Below, piece by piece: positions 1 through 12,061 of a DNA stretch of 56,582 nucleotides. Numbering within the stretch: position 1 is the first letter of the stretch; each line of letters begins with the position of its first letter. A program made the translations under genes and the position numbers. The notes beneath the pieces are model-generated. The model was not told the origin of the DNA, did not search any database, and saw nothing but the letters and a program-made list of their open reading frames with translations. Source of the stretch: Tahibacter caeni (GTDB taxonomy: Bacteria > Pseudomonadota > Gammaproteobacteria > Xanthomonadales > Rhodanobacteraceae); assembly GCF_024609805.1 (NCBI RefSeq), contig NZ_JANFVR010000002.1, positions 1 through 56,582 of the forward strand, in the 5' to 3' direction.

Positions 1-531
1 CCGCGCCTGCTCGTGCTCGGCGGCAGCCTCGGCGCGCAGGCGCTGAACACGCGCCTGCCCGAGGCGATCGCCGCACTGCCTGCGGACGCGCGTCCGCAGG
101 TGCGCCATCAGTCCGGCGCGAAACACGCCGACGCGACGCGCGCGGCGTACGCCGCCGCCGACGTGGAGGCGAAGGTCGAACCATTCATCGACGACATGGC
201 CGCCGCGTACGGCTGGGCCGATCTGATCGTCTGCCGCGCGGGCGCGCTGACCTTGGCCGAGATCGCCGCGGCCGGCGTCGGCGCCGTGCTCGTGCCGTAT
301 CCGCATGCGGTCGACGACCACCAGACGCGCAACGCGGGCGCCTTCGTCGACGCCGGCGCCGCGCTGCGCATCGCTGAGTCCGATGCGACGCCGGTGCGGC
401 TGTGCGGCGAGCTCGGCCGCCTGCTCGCCGACCGTGCGGCGCTGCTCGCGATGGCGCAGGCCGCGCGCGGGCTCGCGAAACCGCAGGCCGCCGCGACGAT
501 CGCCGATCATTGCCTGGAGGTGGCCGCATGA
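1..531 (+). CDS. murG: UDP-GlcNAc transferase MurG, C-terminal part (5' end outside window)
   Basis: The reading frame is open from the first base, so this is the last 176 codons of a longer gene. MurG adds GlcNAc to lipid I on the inner face of the cytoplasmic membrane to make lipid II. The visible part begins just before the GGSLGAQ glycine-rich loop of the C-terminal UDP-GlcNAc-binding domain. It continues through the family signature [15 protein letters not shown] and the segment [15 protein letters not shown], all typical of MurG. The stop codon overlaps the murC start (ATGA), consistent with translational coupling in a division and cell-wall operon. The GTG at 13 is an internal valine, not the start. 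Confidence 0.95.
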   Translation, partial: PRLLVLGGSLGAQALNTRLPEAIAALPADARPQVRHQSGAKHADATRAAYAAADVEAKVEPFIDDMAAAYGWADLIVCRAGALTLAEIAAAGVGAVLVPYPHAVDDHQTRNAGAFVDAGAALRIAESDATPVRLCGELGRLLADRAALLAMAQAARGLAKPQAAATIADHCLEVAA

Positions 532-1970
532 CGCCGCGCCGTCTCGCTCCGCAAGACGACATCACCCAGGCGCTGCGCCGCGTGCACTTCGTCGGCATCG
601 GCGGCGTCGGCATGAGCGGCATCGCCGAAGTGCTGCACAACCTCGGCTATGACGTGTCCGGTTCCGACAAGGCCGACTCGGCCACGACGCGCCGCCTGGC
701 CGGACTGGGGATACGCGTGGATCGCGGCCATGCCGCCGAGCACGTCGCGAGCGCCGACGCGATCGTCGTGTCGAGCGCGATCAAGGCCGACAATCCCGAG
801 CTGCTGGCCGCGCGCGAACGGCGCATCCCGGTCGTGCCGCGCGCCGAGATGCTCGGCGAACTCATGCGCTTCCGCCGCGGCATCGCCGTGGCCGGCACGC
901 ACGGCAAGACCACGACGACGAGCCTCGTCGCGAGCGTGCTGGCCGAGGCCGGCCTCGACCCGACCTTCGTGATCGGCGGCCAGCTGACCGCGGCCGGCGC
1001 GAACGCGCGCCTGGGCACCGGCGAATACCTGGTCGCCGAAGCCGACGAATCCGACGGCTCGTTCCTGATGCTCTCGCCGATGGTCGCGATCGTCACGAAC
1101 ATCGACGCCGATCACCTGGAGAACTACGAAGGCGACTTCGCGAAGGTCAAGAAGGCCTTCGCCGATTTCCTGCACCGGCTGCCGTTCTACGGCCTGGCCG
1201 TGCTGTGCATAGACGACGCCGAAGTCGCCGCGCTCGCGCGCGAGACCACGCGCACCAACCTGACCTATGGCATCGCGAGCGACGACGCCGACGTGCGTGC
1301 GTTGAACGTGCGCCAGCAGGGCGCGCAGATGCTGTTCGACCTCGTGCTGCCCGGCGCCGACGCGCTCGTGCCGGTCACCTTGAACCTGCCGGGTCGTCAC
1401 AACGTGCTCAATGCGCTGGCCGCGTCGGCCGTGGCCTGGCAGCTCGGCGTCGACGCCGCGGCGATTCAGCGCGCGCTGGCCCAGTTCCAGGGCGTGGGCC
1501 GGCGCTTCCAGGCGCGCGGCGAATTGCAGCTGGACGAGGGCCGCGTGGCCCTGGTCGACGACTACGGACACCACCCGAGCGAGCTGGCCGCGGTCTTCGC
1601 CGCGGCGCGCGGCGGCTGGAGCGACCGCCGTCTCGTCGTCGCGTTCCAGCCGCACCGCTATTCGCGCACGCGCGACCTGCTCGACGACTTCGCGCGCGTG
1701 CTCAGCGAGGTCGACGTGCTCGTGCTGACCGAGGTCTATCCGGCCGGCGAAGCGCCGATCGCGAACGCCGACGCGCGCGCGCTCGCGCGCGCCGTGCGTG
1801 CGCGCGGCAAGGTCGATCCGGTGCTGATCGAACATCCGCGCGAACTCAAGAACGCGCTGCCCGCGCTGCTGCGCGACCGCGACCTGCTGCTGCTCATGGG
1901 CGCCGGCGACATCGGCGCGGCGGCCGTGGAGCTGGCGGCGCTGGGCGAACTCAAGACCAAGGCGAGCTGA
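528..1970 (+). CDS. murC: UDP-N-acetylmuramate--L-alanine ligase MurC
   Basis: This 480-residue protein attaches L-alanine to UDP-MurNAc, the first step of the peptidoglycan stem peptide, in the cytoplasm. Residues 23-31 (GIGGVGMSG) form the N-terminal nucleotide-sugar-binding loop. Residues 122-130 (AGTHGKTTT) are the ATP-binding loop of the Mur ligase central domain. The C-terminal domain contains DDYGHHPSE and FQPHRYSRT, both typical of MurC. The ATG at 528 overlaps the murG stop and is preceded by GGAGG at 516-520. The frame is open further upstream, but that extension lies inside murG and is not needed. Length is normal for the family. Confidence 0.97.
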   Translation: MTPRRLAPQDDITQALRRVHFVGIGGVGMSGIAEVLHNLGYDVSGSDKADSATTRRLAGLGIRVDRGHAAEHVASADAIVVSSAIKADNPELLAARERRIPVVPRAEMLGELMRFRRGIAVAGTHGKTTTTSLVASVLAEAGLDPTFVIGGQLTAAGANARLGTGEYLVAEADESDGSFLMLSPMVAIVTNIDADHLENYEGDFAKVKKAFADFLHRLPFYGLAVLCIDDAEVAALARETTRTNLTYGIASDDADVRALNVRQQGAQMLFDLVLPGADALVPVTLNLPGRHNVLNALAASAVAWQLGVDAAAIQRALAQFQGVGRRFQARGELQLDEGRVALVDDYGHHPSELAAVFAAARGGWSDRRLVVAFQPHRYSRTRDLLDDFARVLSEVDVLVLTEVYPAGEAPIANADARALARAVRARGKVDPVLIEHPRELKNALPALLRDRDLLLLMGAGDIGAAAVELAALGELKTKAS

Positions 1971-2902
1971 TGCGAATCACCGATCCCAAACTGTTCGGAC
2001 GCGTGGCCGTGGCCCTCGGCGGCAATTCGGCCGAGCGCGACGTGTCGCTGGACTCGGGCCGCAACGTGCTCGAGGCGCTGCGCTCGCGCGGCGTCGACGC
2101 GCATCCGGTCGACGGCATTCCGGCGCTGCTCGACGCGCTGCGCGCCGGCCATTTCTCGCGCGTGTTCAACATCCTGCACGGCCGCGGCGGCGAGGACGGC
2201 ATGCTGCAGGGCGCGCTGCAGGCGCTCGGCGTGCCGTTCACGGGTTCCGGCGTGCTCGGCTCGGCGCTGACGATGGACAAGGTGCGCACCAAGGAAGTCT
2301 GGATCGCCAAGGGCCTGCCGACGCCGCGCTTCCGCGCCTGGCGCAAGGGCGAGGACATCGCGGCGATCATCACCGAGCTCGGCTATCCGGTCATCGTGAA
2401 GCCTTCGCACGAAGGCTCCAGCGTCGGTATCACGCGCGTACACGGCGAGGCCGACCTGCCGGCCGCGCTGGAGCTGGCCACGCGCTACGACGGCGAACTC
2501 GTGATCGAGCAGCTCATCGTCGGCGACGAGTTCACGGTCGGCATCCTCGACGGCGAGGCGCTGCCGAGCATCCACATCGTGCCCAAGGGCGAGTTCTACG
2601 ACTATCACGCGAAGTACGTCGCCGAGGACACGCAGTACATCTGCCCGGGGCTGCAGGGCGAAGCCGAGCAGGCGATGCGCGCGCTCGCGCTCGCGGCGTT
2701 CCGCGCGGCCGGCGCCTCAGGCTGGGGCCGCGTCGACGTCATGCGCGACCGCGACGGCCGCAACTGGCTGCTCGAGGTGAACACGACGCCGGGCATGACC
2801 AGCCATTCGCTCGTGCCCAAGGCCGCGCGCGCGGTCGGCATCGACTTCGCCGAGCTGTGCTGGCGCATTCTCGAAACCAGCTTCGGAGATTCGGCGGCGT
2901 GA
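1970..2902 (+). CDS. ddlB: D-alanine--D-alanine ligase
   Basis: This 310-residue ATP-grasp enzyme joins two D-alanines to give the terminal dipeptide of the peptidoglycan precursor. It starts with an [16 protein letters not shown] segment, the classic Ddl N-terminus. The ATP-grasp region follows, with [14 protein letters not shown] near residues 140-153 and the metal- and product-binding [14 protein letters not shown] near residue 268. The ATG shares one base with the murC stop (TGATG). The frame is open far upstream, but only within murC. The ddl copy inside a dcw cluster is usually called ddlB. Confidence 0.96.
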   Translation: MRITDPKLFGRVAVALGGNSAERDVSLDSGRNVLEALRSRGVDAHPVDGIPALLDALRAGHFSRVFNILHGRGGEDGMLQGALQALGVPFTGSGVLGSALTMDKVRTKEVWIAKGLPTPRFRAWRKGEDIAAIITELGYPVIVKPSHEGSSVGITRVHGEADLPAALELATRYDGELVIEQLIVGDEFTVGILDGEALPSIHIVPKGEFYDYHAKYVAEDTQYICPGLQGEAEQAMRALALAAFRAAGASGWGRVDVMRDRDGRNWLLEVNTTPGMTSHSLVPKAARAVGIDFAELCWRILETSFGDSAA

Positions 2903-3672
2903 GCGCGACGGCGATCCAACGCCTGCTGGCCTGGGCCATCGCGCTGACGCTCGTCGCGCTGCCCGTGGTCGGCCTGCTCAACGGCTGGTACGCGGCCGAT
3001 CGCTGGCCCGTGCGCCAGCTCGAGCTGCAGGCGGAATTCGCCAACGTCAGCGCCGAGCAGATCCGCGCGGCCGCCGCGCCGGCCATCGGCATCGGCTTCT
3101 TCGCCGTGGATCTGGCCGGCGTGCAGAAGAGCGTGGCGCAGCTGCCGTGGGTCGAGAAGGTCGAGGCGCGCAAGCGCTGGCCCGACACGCTCGTGCTGCG
3201 CGTCTACGAGCAGCGGCCGTACGCGCACTGGGGCCGCGAGCGGCTGATCAATCGCGAAGGCCGCCTGTTCCAGGTGCCCGGCGCGTCGGAGATCCAGAGC
3301 CTGCCGCGGCTGGACGGCCCCGACGAGCGCATCAACGACGTGATCGCGTTCTACAACGAGGTGCTCGCCGAGGCCAGCGGCAGTGGCCTGAACGTGGCCG
3401 GCGTCAGCCTCAGCGCGCGCGGCAGCTGGACCGTGCATCTGGACAGCGGCGCCGACATCGTCGTCGGCAACGAGCACGCGCAGGAGCGGCTGCGCCGCTT
3501 CCTGCAGATGTATCCGCGCGTGGCCGGCAGCGGCCGCGGCGCGTTCGAGTACGTGGACCTTCGCTACAGCAACGGCTTCGCCATGAAGTGGCCCGGCGAC
3601 AAGGGCGCCGCGCCCGCGTCGGCGCCGCCTCCGCCCGCCAGCCCTGTTCCTCCGCCGGTGGAAGACGCATGA
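2899..3672 (+). CDS. ftsQ: Cell division protein FtsQ
   Basis: FtsQ is a single-pass inner-membrane divisome protein that links early and late division proteins (FtsB/FtsL complex). This 257-residue product has a short cytoplasmic start and one hydrophobic span at about residues 8-28. A POTRA-like region follows (residues 34-105, including [24 protein letters not shown]), then the FtsQ domain, and a proline/alanine-rich tail. I chose the GTG at 2899, which overlaps the ddlB stop as GTGA and has GGAG about 10 bases upstream. An in-frame upstream start lies well inside ddlB and would place about 14 polar residues before the membrane span. Confidence 0.93.
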   Translation: MSATAIQRLLAWAIALTLVALPVVGLLNGWYAADRWPVRQLELQAEFANVSAEQIRAAAAPAIGIGFFAVDLAGVQKSVAQLPWVEKVEARKRWPDTLVLRVYEQRPYAHWGRERLINREGRLFQVPGASEIQSLPRLDGPDERINDVIAFYNEVLAEASGSGLNVAGVSLSARGSWTVHLDSGADIVVGNEHAQERLRRFLQMYPRVAGSGRGAFEYVDLRYSNGFAMKWPGDKGAAPASAPPPPASPVPPPVEDA

Positions 3673-4904
3673 ACCGCAAGACGGAAAAATCCCTGATCGT
3701 CGGCCTGGACATCGGCACGTCCAAGACCGTGGCCATCGTCGGCGAATTCCAGCCGGGCGAGCCGGTCGAGATCATCGGCGTGGGTTCGCACGCTTCGCGC
3801 GGGCTCAAGCGCGGCGTCGTCGTCGACATCGAGTCGACGGTGCAGTCGATCCAGCGCGCGATCGAGGAAGCCGAGCTCATGGCCGGTTGCGAGATCCGCT
3901 CGGTCTACGCCTCGATTTCCGGCAGCCACATCAAGGACGACAACTCCCACGGCACGGCGCCGATCCGCGACAAGGAAGTGACCCAGGCCGATCTCGACGC
4001 GGTGCTCAACGCGGCCAGCGCGCTGGCCATACCGGGCGACCGCTGGGTGCTCTACAAGGAGCCGCAGGAATACCTGATCGACGGCCAGGAAGGCATACGC
4101 CATCCGGTCGGCATGTCGGGCGTGCGCCTCGAAGCCAACGTGCATCTGGTCACCGGCGCGGCCAGCGCGGCGCAGAACATCAGCAAGTGCATACAGCGCT
4201 GCGGCCTGTCGGTCGACGAGCTGGTGCCCTCTGCGGTGGCCTCGGCGCGCGCGGTGCTGACCCAGGACGAGCGCGAACTCGGCGTCTGCCTCGTCGACAT
4301 CGGCGCGGGCACGACGGACCTGGCCATCTACGCCCAGGGCGCGATACGCCATACCGCGGCGCTGCCGATCGGCGGCGACCAGGTCACCAACGACATCGCC
4401 CAGTTCGTGCGCACGCCGACGGCCAATGCCGAGGAGATCAAGATCCGCTACGCCTGCGCGCTCGCGCAGCTCGCGACGGCCGAGGAAACCATCCAGGTGC
4501 CCAGCGTCGGCGACCGGCCGCCGCGGCGCCTCGCGCGGCAGACCCTGGCCGAGGCCGTGCAGCCGCGCTACGAGGAAATCTTCGAGATGGTGCAGGCCGA
4601 GCTGCGCCGCTCGGGCCTGGAGGAGCTGACCCGCGCCGGCATCGTGCTGACCGGCGGCGGCGCCAAGATGGAAGGCGTGGTCGAACTGGCCGAGGAACTG
4701 TTCCACATGCCGGTGCGCCTGGGCGTGCCGCAGCACGTCAGCGGCCTCTCCGACGTGGTGTCCAACCAGATCCATGCCAGCGGCGTGGGCCTGCTGCTCT
4801 ACGGCGCGGGCCGCGAAGCCGTGCGCCGTCCCTCGGGCGCCGGCGTCGCGCGCGTCGGCGGGCTCTGGGACAAGGTGATGCATTGGTTCAAGGGCAATTT
4901 CTGA
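3669..4904 (+). CDS. ftsA: Cell division protein FtsA
   Basis: FtsA is an actin-like ATPase that tethers FtsZ filaments to the membrane. The 411-residue product begins with LIVGLDIGTSKT (phosphate loop 1). It contains VDIGAGTTDLAIY (phosphate loop 2) and GIVLTGGGAKM (adenosine loop), and ends in an amphipathic WDKVMHWFKGNF, the membrane-targeting sequence. The start overlaps the ftsQ stop (ATGA). A 177-base gap with two hairpins separates it from ftsZ, so the tight coupling of the upstream genes is broken here. Confidence 0.97.
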   Translation: MNRKTEKSLIVGLDIGTSKTVAIVGEFQPGEPVEIIGVGSHASRGLKRGVVVDIESTVQSIQRAIEEAELMAGCEIRSVYASISGSHIKDDNSHGTAPIRDKEVTQADLDAVLNAASALAIPGDRWVLYKEPQEYLIDGQEGIRHPVGMSGVRLEANVHLVTGAASAAQNISKCIQRCGLSVDELVPSAVASARAVLTQDERELGVCLVDIGAGTTDLAIYAQGAIRHTAALPIGGDQVTNDIAQFVRTPTANAEEIKIRYACALAQLATAEETIQVPSVGDRPPRRLARQTLAEAVQPRYEEIFEMVQAELRRSGLEELTRAGIVLTGGGAKMEGVVELAEELFHMPVRLGVPQHVSGLSDVVSNQIHASGVGLLLYGAGREAVRRPSGAGVARVGGLWDKVMHWFKGNF

Positions 4905-4966
4905 CGACGGACATCGCGGCGCCGCTGGGGGCGGCGCCGGCAACACCCGCGGCAGGACGCCGCGGT

Positions 4967-5010
4967 GCGCAGCGAGACGCTGCGCGAACCGGAGAACGCG
5001 CCTGTTCTCC
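4967..5010 (+). other. Two perfect hairpins in the ftsA-ftsZ gap
   Basis: The 177-base gap between ftsA and ftsZ carries two clean inverted repeats. One is GCGCAGCG/CGCTGCGC at 4967-4974 and 4978-4985 with a three-base loop. The other is GGAGAAC/GTTCTCC at 4991-4997 and 5004-5010 with a six-base loop. No T-run follows either, so these are not intrinsic terminators. They could influence mRNA stability or processing between the two genes; that role is inference. Confidence 0.5.
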
Positions 5011-5081
5011 GTCCGGTCGGCGTGTCAGGGCGACGCGCGCGGCACACAACCAGCAAGTCATAAAACCGGAGGATGGGAGTC

Positions 5082-6257
5082 ATGTTTGAATTCGTCGAAA
5101 AGATCGCGCCGAACGCGGTCATCAAGGTCATCGGCGTCGGCGGCGGCGGCGGCAACGCAGTTGCCCACATGGTCCAGCAGCACGTCGAGGGCGTGGACTT
5201 CGTCTGCGCGAACACTGACGCGCAGGCGATCAAGAACTCGGGTGCCAAGTTCAGCCTGCAGCTCGGCAGCAACGTCACCAAGGGACTCGGCGCCGGCGCG
5301 AATCCGGAAGTCGGCCGCCAGGCCGCGCTCGAGGACCGCGAGCGCATCGTCGAGATGCTGCAGGGCGCCGACATGGTGTTCATCACCGCCGGCATGGGCG
5401 GCGGCACCGGCACCGGCGCGGCGCCGGTCGTGGCCCAGCTGGCCAAGGAACTCGGCATCCTGACCGTGGCCGTGGTCACCAAGCCATTTCCGTTCGAGGG
5501 CCGCCGGCGCATGCAGGTCGCGCTCAAGGGCATCGAGGACCTGAGCCAGCACGTCGACTCGCTGATCACCGTGCCGAACGAAAAGCTGCTGACCGTGCTC
5601 GGCCGCGACGTGACCCTGCTCAGCGCGTTCAAGCAGGCCAACGACGTGCTGCTCGGCGCGGTGCAGGGCATCGCCGACCTGATCACGCGCCCGGGCCTGA
5701 TCAACGTCGACTTCGCCGACGTGCGCACTGTCATGTCGGAAATGGGCATGGCGATGATGGGTACCGGCTCGGCCAAGGGCGACGACCGTGCGGTCGCCGC
5801 GGCGGAAGCGGCGATCAACAATCCGCTGCTCGAAGACGTCAACCTCGCCGGCGCCTGCGGCATCCTCGTCAACGTCACTGCGGGTCCGAACCTGACCATG
5901 CGCGAGTTCGACGAGATCGGCCAGGTCATCCACGGCTTCGCGAGCGAAGACGCGACCGTCGTGATCGGCACGGCGCTGGATACCGAGCTGCAGGACGAAG
6001 TGCGCGTGACCGTGGTCGCGACGGGACTCAACCGCGCGGCCGTGCGCCAGCCGGTCATGACGCGCCGCGAAGAGCCGCGTCCGCGTCTCGTGCTGCGCAC
6101 GGGTACCGGCAACGAAGTCGTCGACTACGCCCAGCCGGCCGTGCGCGTCGCGGGTCCGGCCGCGCGCCAGGTCAGCGTCAGCGAGACCGCCGTCGCGGCG
6201 GAACCGGCGATGGACTACCTCGACATCCCGGCCTTCCTGCGACGCCAGGCCGACTGA
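5082..6257 (+). CDS. ftsZ: Cell division protein FtsZ
   Basis: FtsZ is the tubulin-like GTPase that forms the division ring. The 391-residue product has a glycine-rich segment at residues 18-25 and the tubulin signature GGGTGTG at about residues 106-112. The synergy (T7) loop [11 protein letters not shown] is near 207, and the C-terminal peptide [11 protein letters not shown] is the docking site for FtsA and ZipA-type partners. There are two in-frame ATGs, at 5073 and 5082. GGAGG at 5068-5072 abuts the first but lies nine bases from the second, so I chose 5082 (MFEFVEK). It is the last gene of the cluster before the 6405 terminator. Confidence 0.97.
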   Translation: MFEFVEKIAPNAVIKVIGVGGGGGNAVAHMVQQHVEGVDFVCANTDAQAIKNSGAKFSLQLGSNVTKGLGAGANPEVGRQAALEDRERIVEMLQGADMVFITAGMGGGTGTGAAPVVAQLAKELGILTVAVVTKPFPFEGRRRMQVALKGIEDLSQHVDSLITVPNEKLLTVLGRDVTLLSAFKQANDVLLGAVQGIADLITRPGLINVDFADVRTVMSEMGMAMMGTGSAKGDDRAVAAAEAAINNPLLEDVNLAGACGILVNVTAGPNLTMREFDEIGQVIHGFASEDATVVIGTALDTELQDEVRVTVVATGLNRAAVRQPVMTRREEPRPRLVLRTGTGNEVVDYAQPAVRVAGPAARQVSVSETAVAAEPAMDYLDIPAFLRRQAD

Positions 6258-6404
6258 ACCGCGCGGCCTCGCCGCGCGTGTCCGGCGCAACGCCCCGCAG
6301 CCGAGGCTGCGGCGTTGCCGTGCCGGCCGTGTGAGGGGTTCGCGCAGAAAGTGTCAAAGACAGGTGACGACAGGCGCCGTCATCCGTCATGCTACGTCCT
6401 CCTG

Positions 6405-6438
6405 AAGGCGGCTTGCCGACGGCATGCCGCCTTTTTTT
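6405..6438 (+). terminator. Rho-independent terminator closing the dcw cluster
   Basis: The arms AGGCGGC (6406-6412) and GCCGCCT (6426-6432) pair. Inside them, after a T-T mismatch, TGCC pairs with GGCA around a three-base loop. Seven T residues follow at 6432-6438. This is a textbook intrinsic terminator. It separates ftsZ from lpxC, so lpxC needs its own promoter. Confidence 0.9.
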
Positions 6439-6671
6439 CGCCCTGTCGCACGCACGAGCCGACTCCGAAAAGGCCTGACCAGCCCTTAGCTTGATCGGAG
6501 CCTCTCAGCCAAAGGGGCGGCCAGACGCCAACGTATCGGCGCTGGCGGGGTTGCGAGGATGCAAGGATGGCCGCGTGAACCCGATGTGGATTCACAACAG
6601 CCGATTTGTTGTATCCGCGCAACAGATTGTGGGCCGGGCGCGTCGTTTTGCTTTTCTGTCATAAAGCCCTG

Positions 6672-6680
6672 TGCTAGCAT
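6672..6680 (+). promoter_or_regulatory. Extended -10 promoter candidate for lpxC
   Basis: TGCTAGCAT reads as an extended -10 element (TG at 6672-6673, then TAGCAT at 6675-6680). No good -35 sits at the usual distance: the TTGCTT at 6648 is 21 bases away. A transcript would start near 6687 and give a leader of about 36 bases before the ATG at 6724. Placement after the terminator supports it. Confidence 0.4.
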
Positions 6681-6723
6681 CCGGCCCGTTTTGTTGGCTC
6701 CTGCCCCAGGGGACAAAAAAAGA

Positions 6724-7635
6724 ATGATTAGACAGCGCACGCTCAAAAATGTAATTCGGGCGACAGGCGTCGGCATCCACACCGGCGAAAAGGTCTACAT
6801 GACCCTGCGTCCGGCGGCCGTGGACACGGGCATCGTGTTCCGCCGCGTGGATCTGAATCCGCCGGTCGAGATCCACGCCCGTGCGGAAAACGTCGGCGAT
6901 ACCAGTCTCTCCAGCACCCTGACCAAGGAAACGATCCGGGTATCGACAGTCGAACACCTGCTGTCGGCGATGGCCGGCCTGGGTATCGACAACGCCTACG
7001 TGGACCTTTCGGCCTCCGAAGTGCCGATCATGGACGGCAGTGCCGGCCCCTTCGTTTTCCTGCTGCAGTCGGCCGGCATCGAAGAACAATCCAAGGCCAA
7101 GCGTTTCATCCGGATCAAAAAGCCGTTGACCGTCCAGGACGGCGACAAATGGGCCCGTTTCGAGCCCTTCGACGGCTTCAAGGTCGGTTTCTCGATCGAC
7201 TTCAACCATCCGATCTTCACGGCGCAGACGTCCCGCGCCGAAATCGACTTCTCGACGACCTCCTTCGTCAAGGAAGTCTCGCGCGCCCGTACCTTCGGCT
7301 TCATGCGCGACATCGAAATGCTGCGCGAGCGCAATCTCGTGCTCGGCGGATCGATGGACAACGCGATCGTCCTCGACGACTATCGCGTCCTCAACGAAGA
7401 TGGTCTGCGCTACGAGGACGAATTCGTCAAACACAAGATCCTCGATGCGATCGGCGACCTGTACCTGCTCGGACACAGCCTCATCGGCGCGTTCTACGGG
7501 CACAAGTCGGGCCATCAGTTGAACAACCAGCTGTTGCGCAATCTGCTGGCGGACACCAGTGCCTGGGAAGAGGTCTGCTTCGACGACCCGGCCACGGCGC
7601 CCATTTCCTACGCCCACCCTGCCCAGGCGATGTAG
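6724..7635 (+). CDS. lpxC: UDP-3-O-acyl-N-acetylglucosamine deacetylase LpxC
   Basis: LpxC performs the committed deacetylation step of lipid A synthesis in the cytoplasm. The 303-residue product starts [19 protein letters not shown], the standard family N-terminus, so I use the ATG at 6724 although the frame is open upstream. Zinc-ligand positions are present: H78 in EHLLSAMAG, and H237 with D241 in [10 protein letters not shown]. The later segment [14 protein letters not shown] carries the catalytic-region histidine. It lies alone between a terminator and the convergent dciA gene. Its position downstream of ftsZ is the common gammaproteobacterial arrangement. Confidence 0.97.
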   Translation: MIRQRTLKNVIRATGVGIHTGEKVYMTLRPAAVDTGIVFRRVDLNPPVEIHARAENVGDTSLSSTLTKETIRVSTVEHLLSAMAGLGIDNAYVDLSASEVPIMDGSAGPFVFLLQSAGIEEQSKAKRFIRIKKPLTVQDGDKWARFEPFDGFKVGFSIDFNHPIFTAQTSRAEIDFSTTSFVKEVSRARTFGFMRDIEMLRERNLVLGGSMDNAIVLDDYRVLNEDGLRYEDEFVKHKILDAIGDLYLLGHSLIGAFYGHKSGHQLNNQLLRNLLADTSAWEEVCFDDPATAPISYAHPAQAM

Positions 7636-7679
7636 GAAAGCAACACCTCGCGGCTCCAGCCAGCCGCAACGCGACGCGG

Positions 7680-8171
7680 TCAGTCTTCCGCGTCATTGGA
7701 ATCAGCGGGTTCGGCGAGGGACGCCATTCGTAGAAAGAGGGCCCTGAGTTCGGGGTCTGCCAGTGTGACCGCCGCCTTGCTCAGATGCTCGGCAGCGGTG
7801 TGTGAAAGCGGCTTCCGCCTTGCAGGCTCCGGGGGAACGGACGGCAAGGGTGCCACTTTGACGGCGAACGACTTGAAAGGCTGGCCGAGTGCCCTGTGCG
7901 CTTCGGCCAGGACCGGGGTCTGGTGAAGCCTGAGCTTCGCCGCCCAGGTCGAGGAGTCCGCCAGAAAAACCACGCGACCCTGTCGCGCATCGGCCAGGCA
8001 GCAATGCGGCCGCAGCGCGGGGGGAAGCGTCAGGCGCAAACGAAGATCCAGTGCTTCCAGCGCTCGCGCCCGCTCGATGAGCGACGCGACGGGGGAGGTC
8101 TCGCTGACCGGTTTGGGGCCGGTCGTCGGGCGCCGCGGCTTGGTCGCGGTTGTCGGGGGCTTGGTTCGCAT
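7680..8171 (-). CDS. dciA: DciA-like (DUF721) protein, probable replicative helicase loader
   Basis: This 163-residue basic protein matches the DUF721/DciA family by its pattern (RARALEALDLRLRLTLPPALRPHCCLADARQGRVVFLADSSTWAAKLR). DciA proteins assist loading of DnaB helicase in the many bacteria that lack DnaC/DnaI. Position supports the call: in pseudomonads and xanthomonads a DUF721 gene lies between lpxC and the M23/secA genes. It converges with lpxC (44 bases apart). It diverges from the M23 gene with only 35 bases between starts, so its promoter must sit close to or inside the neighbour. ATG 8171 or the GTG just before it could start translation; no clear ribosome site separates them. 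Confidence 0.8.
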   Translation of the reverse strand: MRTKPPTTATKPRRPTTGPKPVSETSPVASLIERARALEALDLRLRLTLPPALRPHCCLADARQGRVVFLADSSTWAAKLRLHQTPVLAEAHRALGQPFKSFAVKVAPLPSVPPEPARRKPLSHTAAEHLSKAAVTLADPELRALFLRMASLAEPADSNDAED

Positions 8172-8206
8172 CACGGAAACCCAGGCAGAATCAGAACGAA
8201 TCGGGC

Positions 8207-9148
8207 ATGAACATCATTATCGTCGCAAAGCCGCATGCGGTGCCGCAGACCATCGACCTCGGCTGCTGGCGTACCCGGCTCAAATGCGGAGCGATACTCG
8301 GCTGTGCCGCCCTTGCCTGCGCCCTGCTCGGTGTCAGCGTGGCCTACAGCGTGGCCGGTCCGAAGACGCGCACCCTGGCGGAAGTCCGCGAGCTGCGCGA
8401 ACAGAGCGAAGCGCGGCTGCGCGAGCTCGAGCAGGTCAAGGAAAGCACGCAGCGCGACCTCGATGCGCTGGCCGTGAAGCTCGGTGCGCTGCAGGCGCAC
8501 GCCACCCGCCTCAACGCGCTCGGCGAGCGCCTGACTCGCGCCGGCAAGCTCGATGACGGCGAATTCCGCTTCTCCGAAGCGCCGGCCGTCGGCGGCCCCG
8601 AAGATCCGCAGGCCCCGATCGCGCACACGGCGGCACCGCAGCTGACCGACTCCATCGAAGAGCTGCACCAGCGCTTCGTGCGCCAGCAGGCCCAGCTCGA
8701 AGTGCTCGAAAACCTGCTGCTCGACCGCAAGATCGAATCCGACCTGCTGCCCAGCGGCATGCCGGTCAACACCGGCTACATCTCCTCGTATTTCGGCGGC
8801 CGTCCCGATCCGTTCAACGGCGCCAGCGCTTTCCACTCCGGCATCGACTTCGACGCCAACACGGGTGCGGACATCCACTCGGTCGCCGAAGGCGTCGTGA
8901 CCTGGTCCGGCACGCGCCCCGGTTACGGCAACGTGGTCGAAGTCGATCACGGCAACGGCTACATGACCCGCTATGCACACAACTCCCAGAACCTGGCCAC
9001 GGTCGGCCAGCGCGTCCGCGTCGGCGAAGTCATCGCCAAGGTCGGCTCCACCGGCCGATCCACGGGATCGCACGTGCATTTCGAGGTCTGGCTCAACGGC
9101 AAGGCCGTCAACCCCATCGCCTACGTGCGCAGCCAGCGCAAGGCCTGA
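8207..9148 (+). CDS. M23 family metallopeptidase, membrane-anchored (LytM-like)
   Basis: This 313-residue protein has one hydrophobic segment at about residues 27-47. A charged helical, probably coiled-coil stretch follows (about 57-100, LREQSEARLRELEQVKEST). The C-terminal M23 domain carries FHSGIDF (zinc HxxxD), a YAHNS segment and HVHFEVW (HxH). All metal-binding motifs are intact, so it could be an active peptidoglycan endopeptidase facing the periplasm; some relatives only activate amidases. I chose ATG 8207; the earlier in-frame start would overlap dciA. It lies upstream of secA, as in related genomes. Confidence 0.9.
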   Translation: MNIIIVAKPHAVPQTIDLGCWRTRLKCGAILGCAALACALLGVSVAYSVAGPKTRTLAEVRELREQSEARLRELEQVKESTQRDLDALAVKLGALQAHATRLNALGERLTRAGKLDDGEFRFSEAPAVGGPEDPQAPIAHTAAPQLTDSIEELHQRFVRQQAQLEVLENLLLDRKIESDLLPSGMPVNTGYISSYFGGRPDPFNGASAFHSGIDFDANTGADIHSVAEGVVTWSGTRPGYGNVVEVDHGNGYMTRYAHNSQNLATVGQRVRVGEVIAKVGSTGRSTGSHVHFEVWLNGKAVNPIAYVRSQRKA

Positions 9149-9203
9149 CAGCGGGCTCTACGGCCGGCGGCCCTTGAATCCAGGGGTCGGCAACCCACCA
9201 TTC

Positions 9204-9232
9204 TTTTCCCGACGCGGCCGCCGGCTTATCAT
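9204..9232 (+). promoter_or_regulatory. Weak promoter candidate ahead of secA
   Basis: TATCAT at 9227-9232 could be a -10 element, with a poor -35 (TTTTCC, 9204-9209) 17 bases upstream. It lies in the 157-base gap between the M23 gene and secA. The match is weak and is given only as a pointer. Confidence 0.25.
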
Positions 9233-9305
9233 CGGCGGTCCGCTCGCGCCTGCGCACCGCGCGGGCTTTGCGCGTTTCTTCCTTTCCTGCTGAGCGACCC
9301 ATTCC

Positions 9306-12035
<2,730 letters not shown>

Positions 12036-12061
12036 GTGCGAAGACCTGAGGGAGTCGCCGC

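Larger units (their letters stand above)
6258..6723. other. Intergenic region ftsZ-lpxC
   Basis: This 466-base stretch has no convincing gene. From left to right it holds a GC-rich hairpin at 6261-6277 (GCGCGGC/GCCGCGC) and a second hairpin at 6287-6318 (GCAACGCC and GCAG against CTGC and GGCGTTGC, with a two-base bulge). A strong terminator lies at 6405-6438 and the likely lpxC promoter near 6672-6680. Small reading frames on both strands here have no recognisable product, and I leave them out. Confidence 0.7.
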
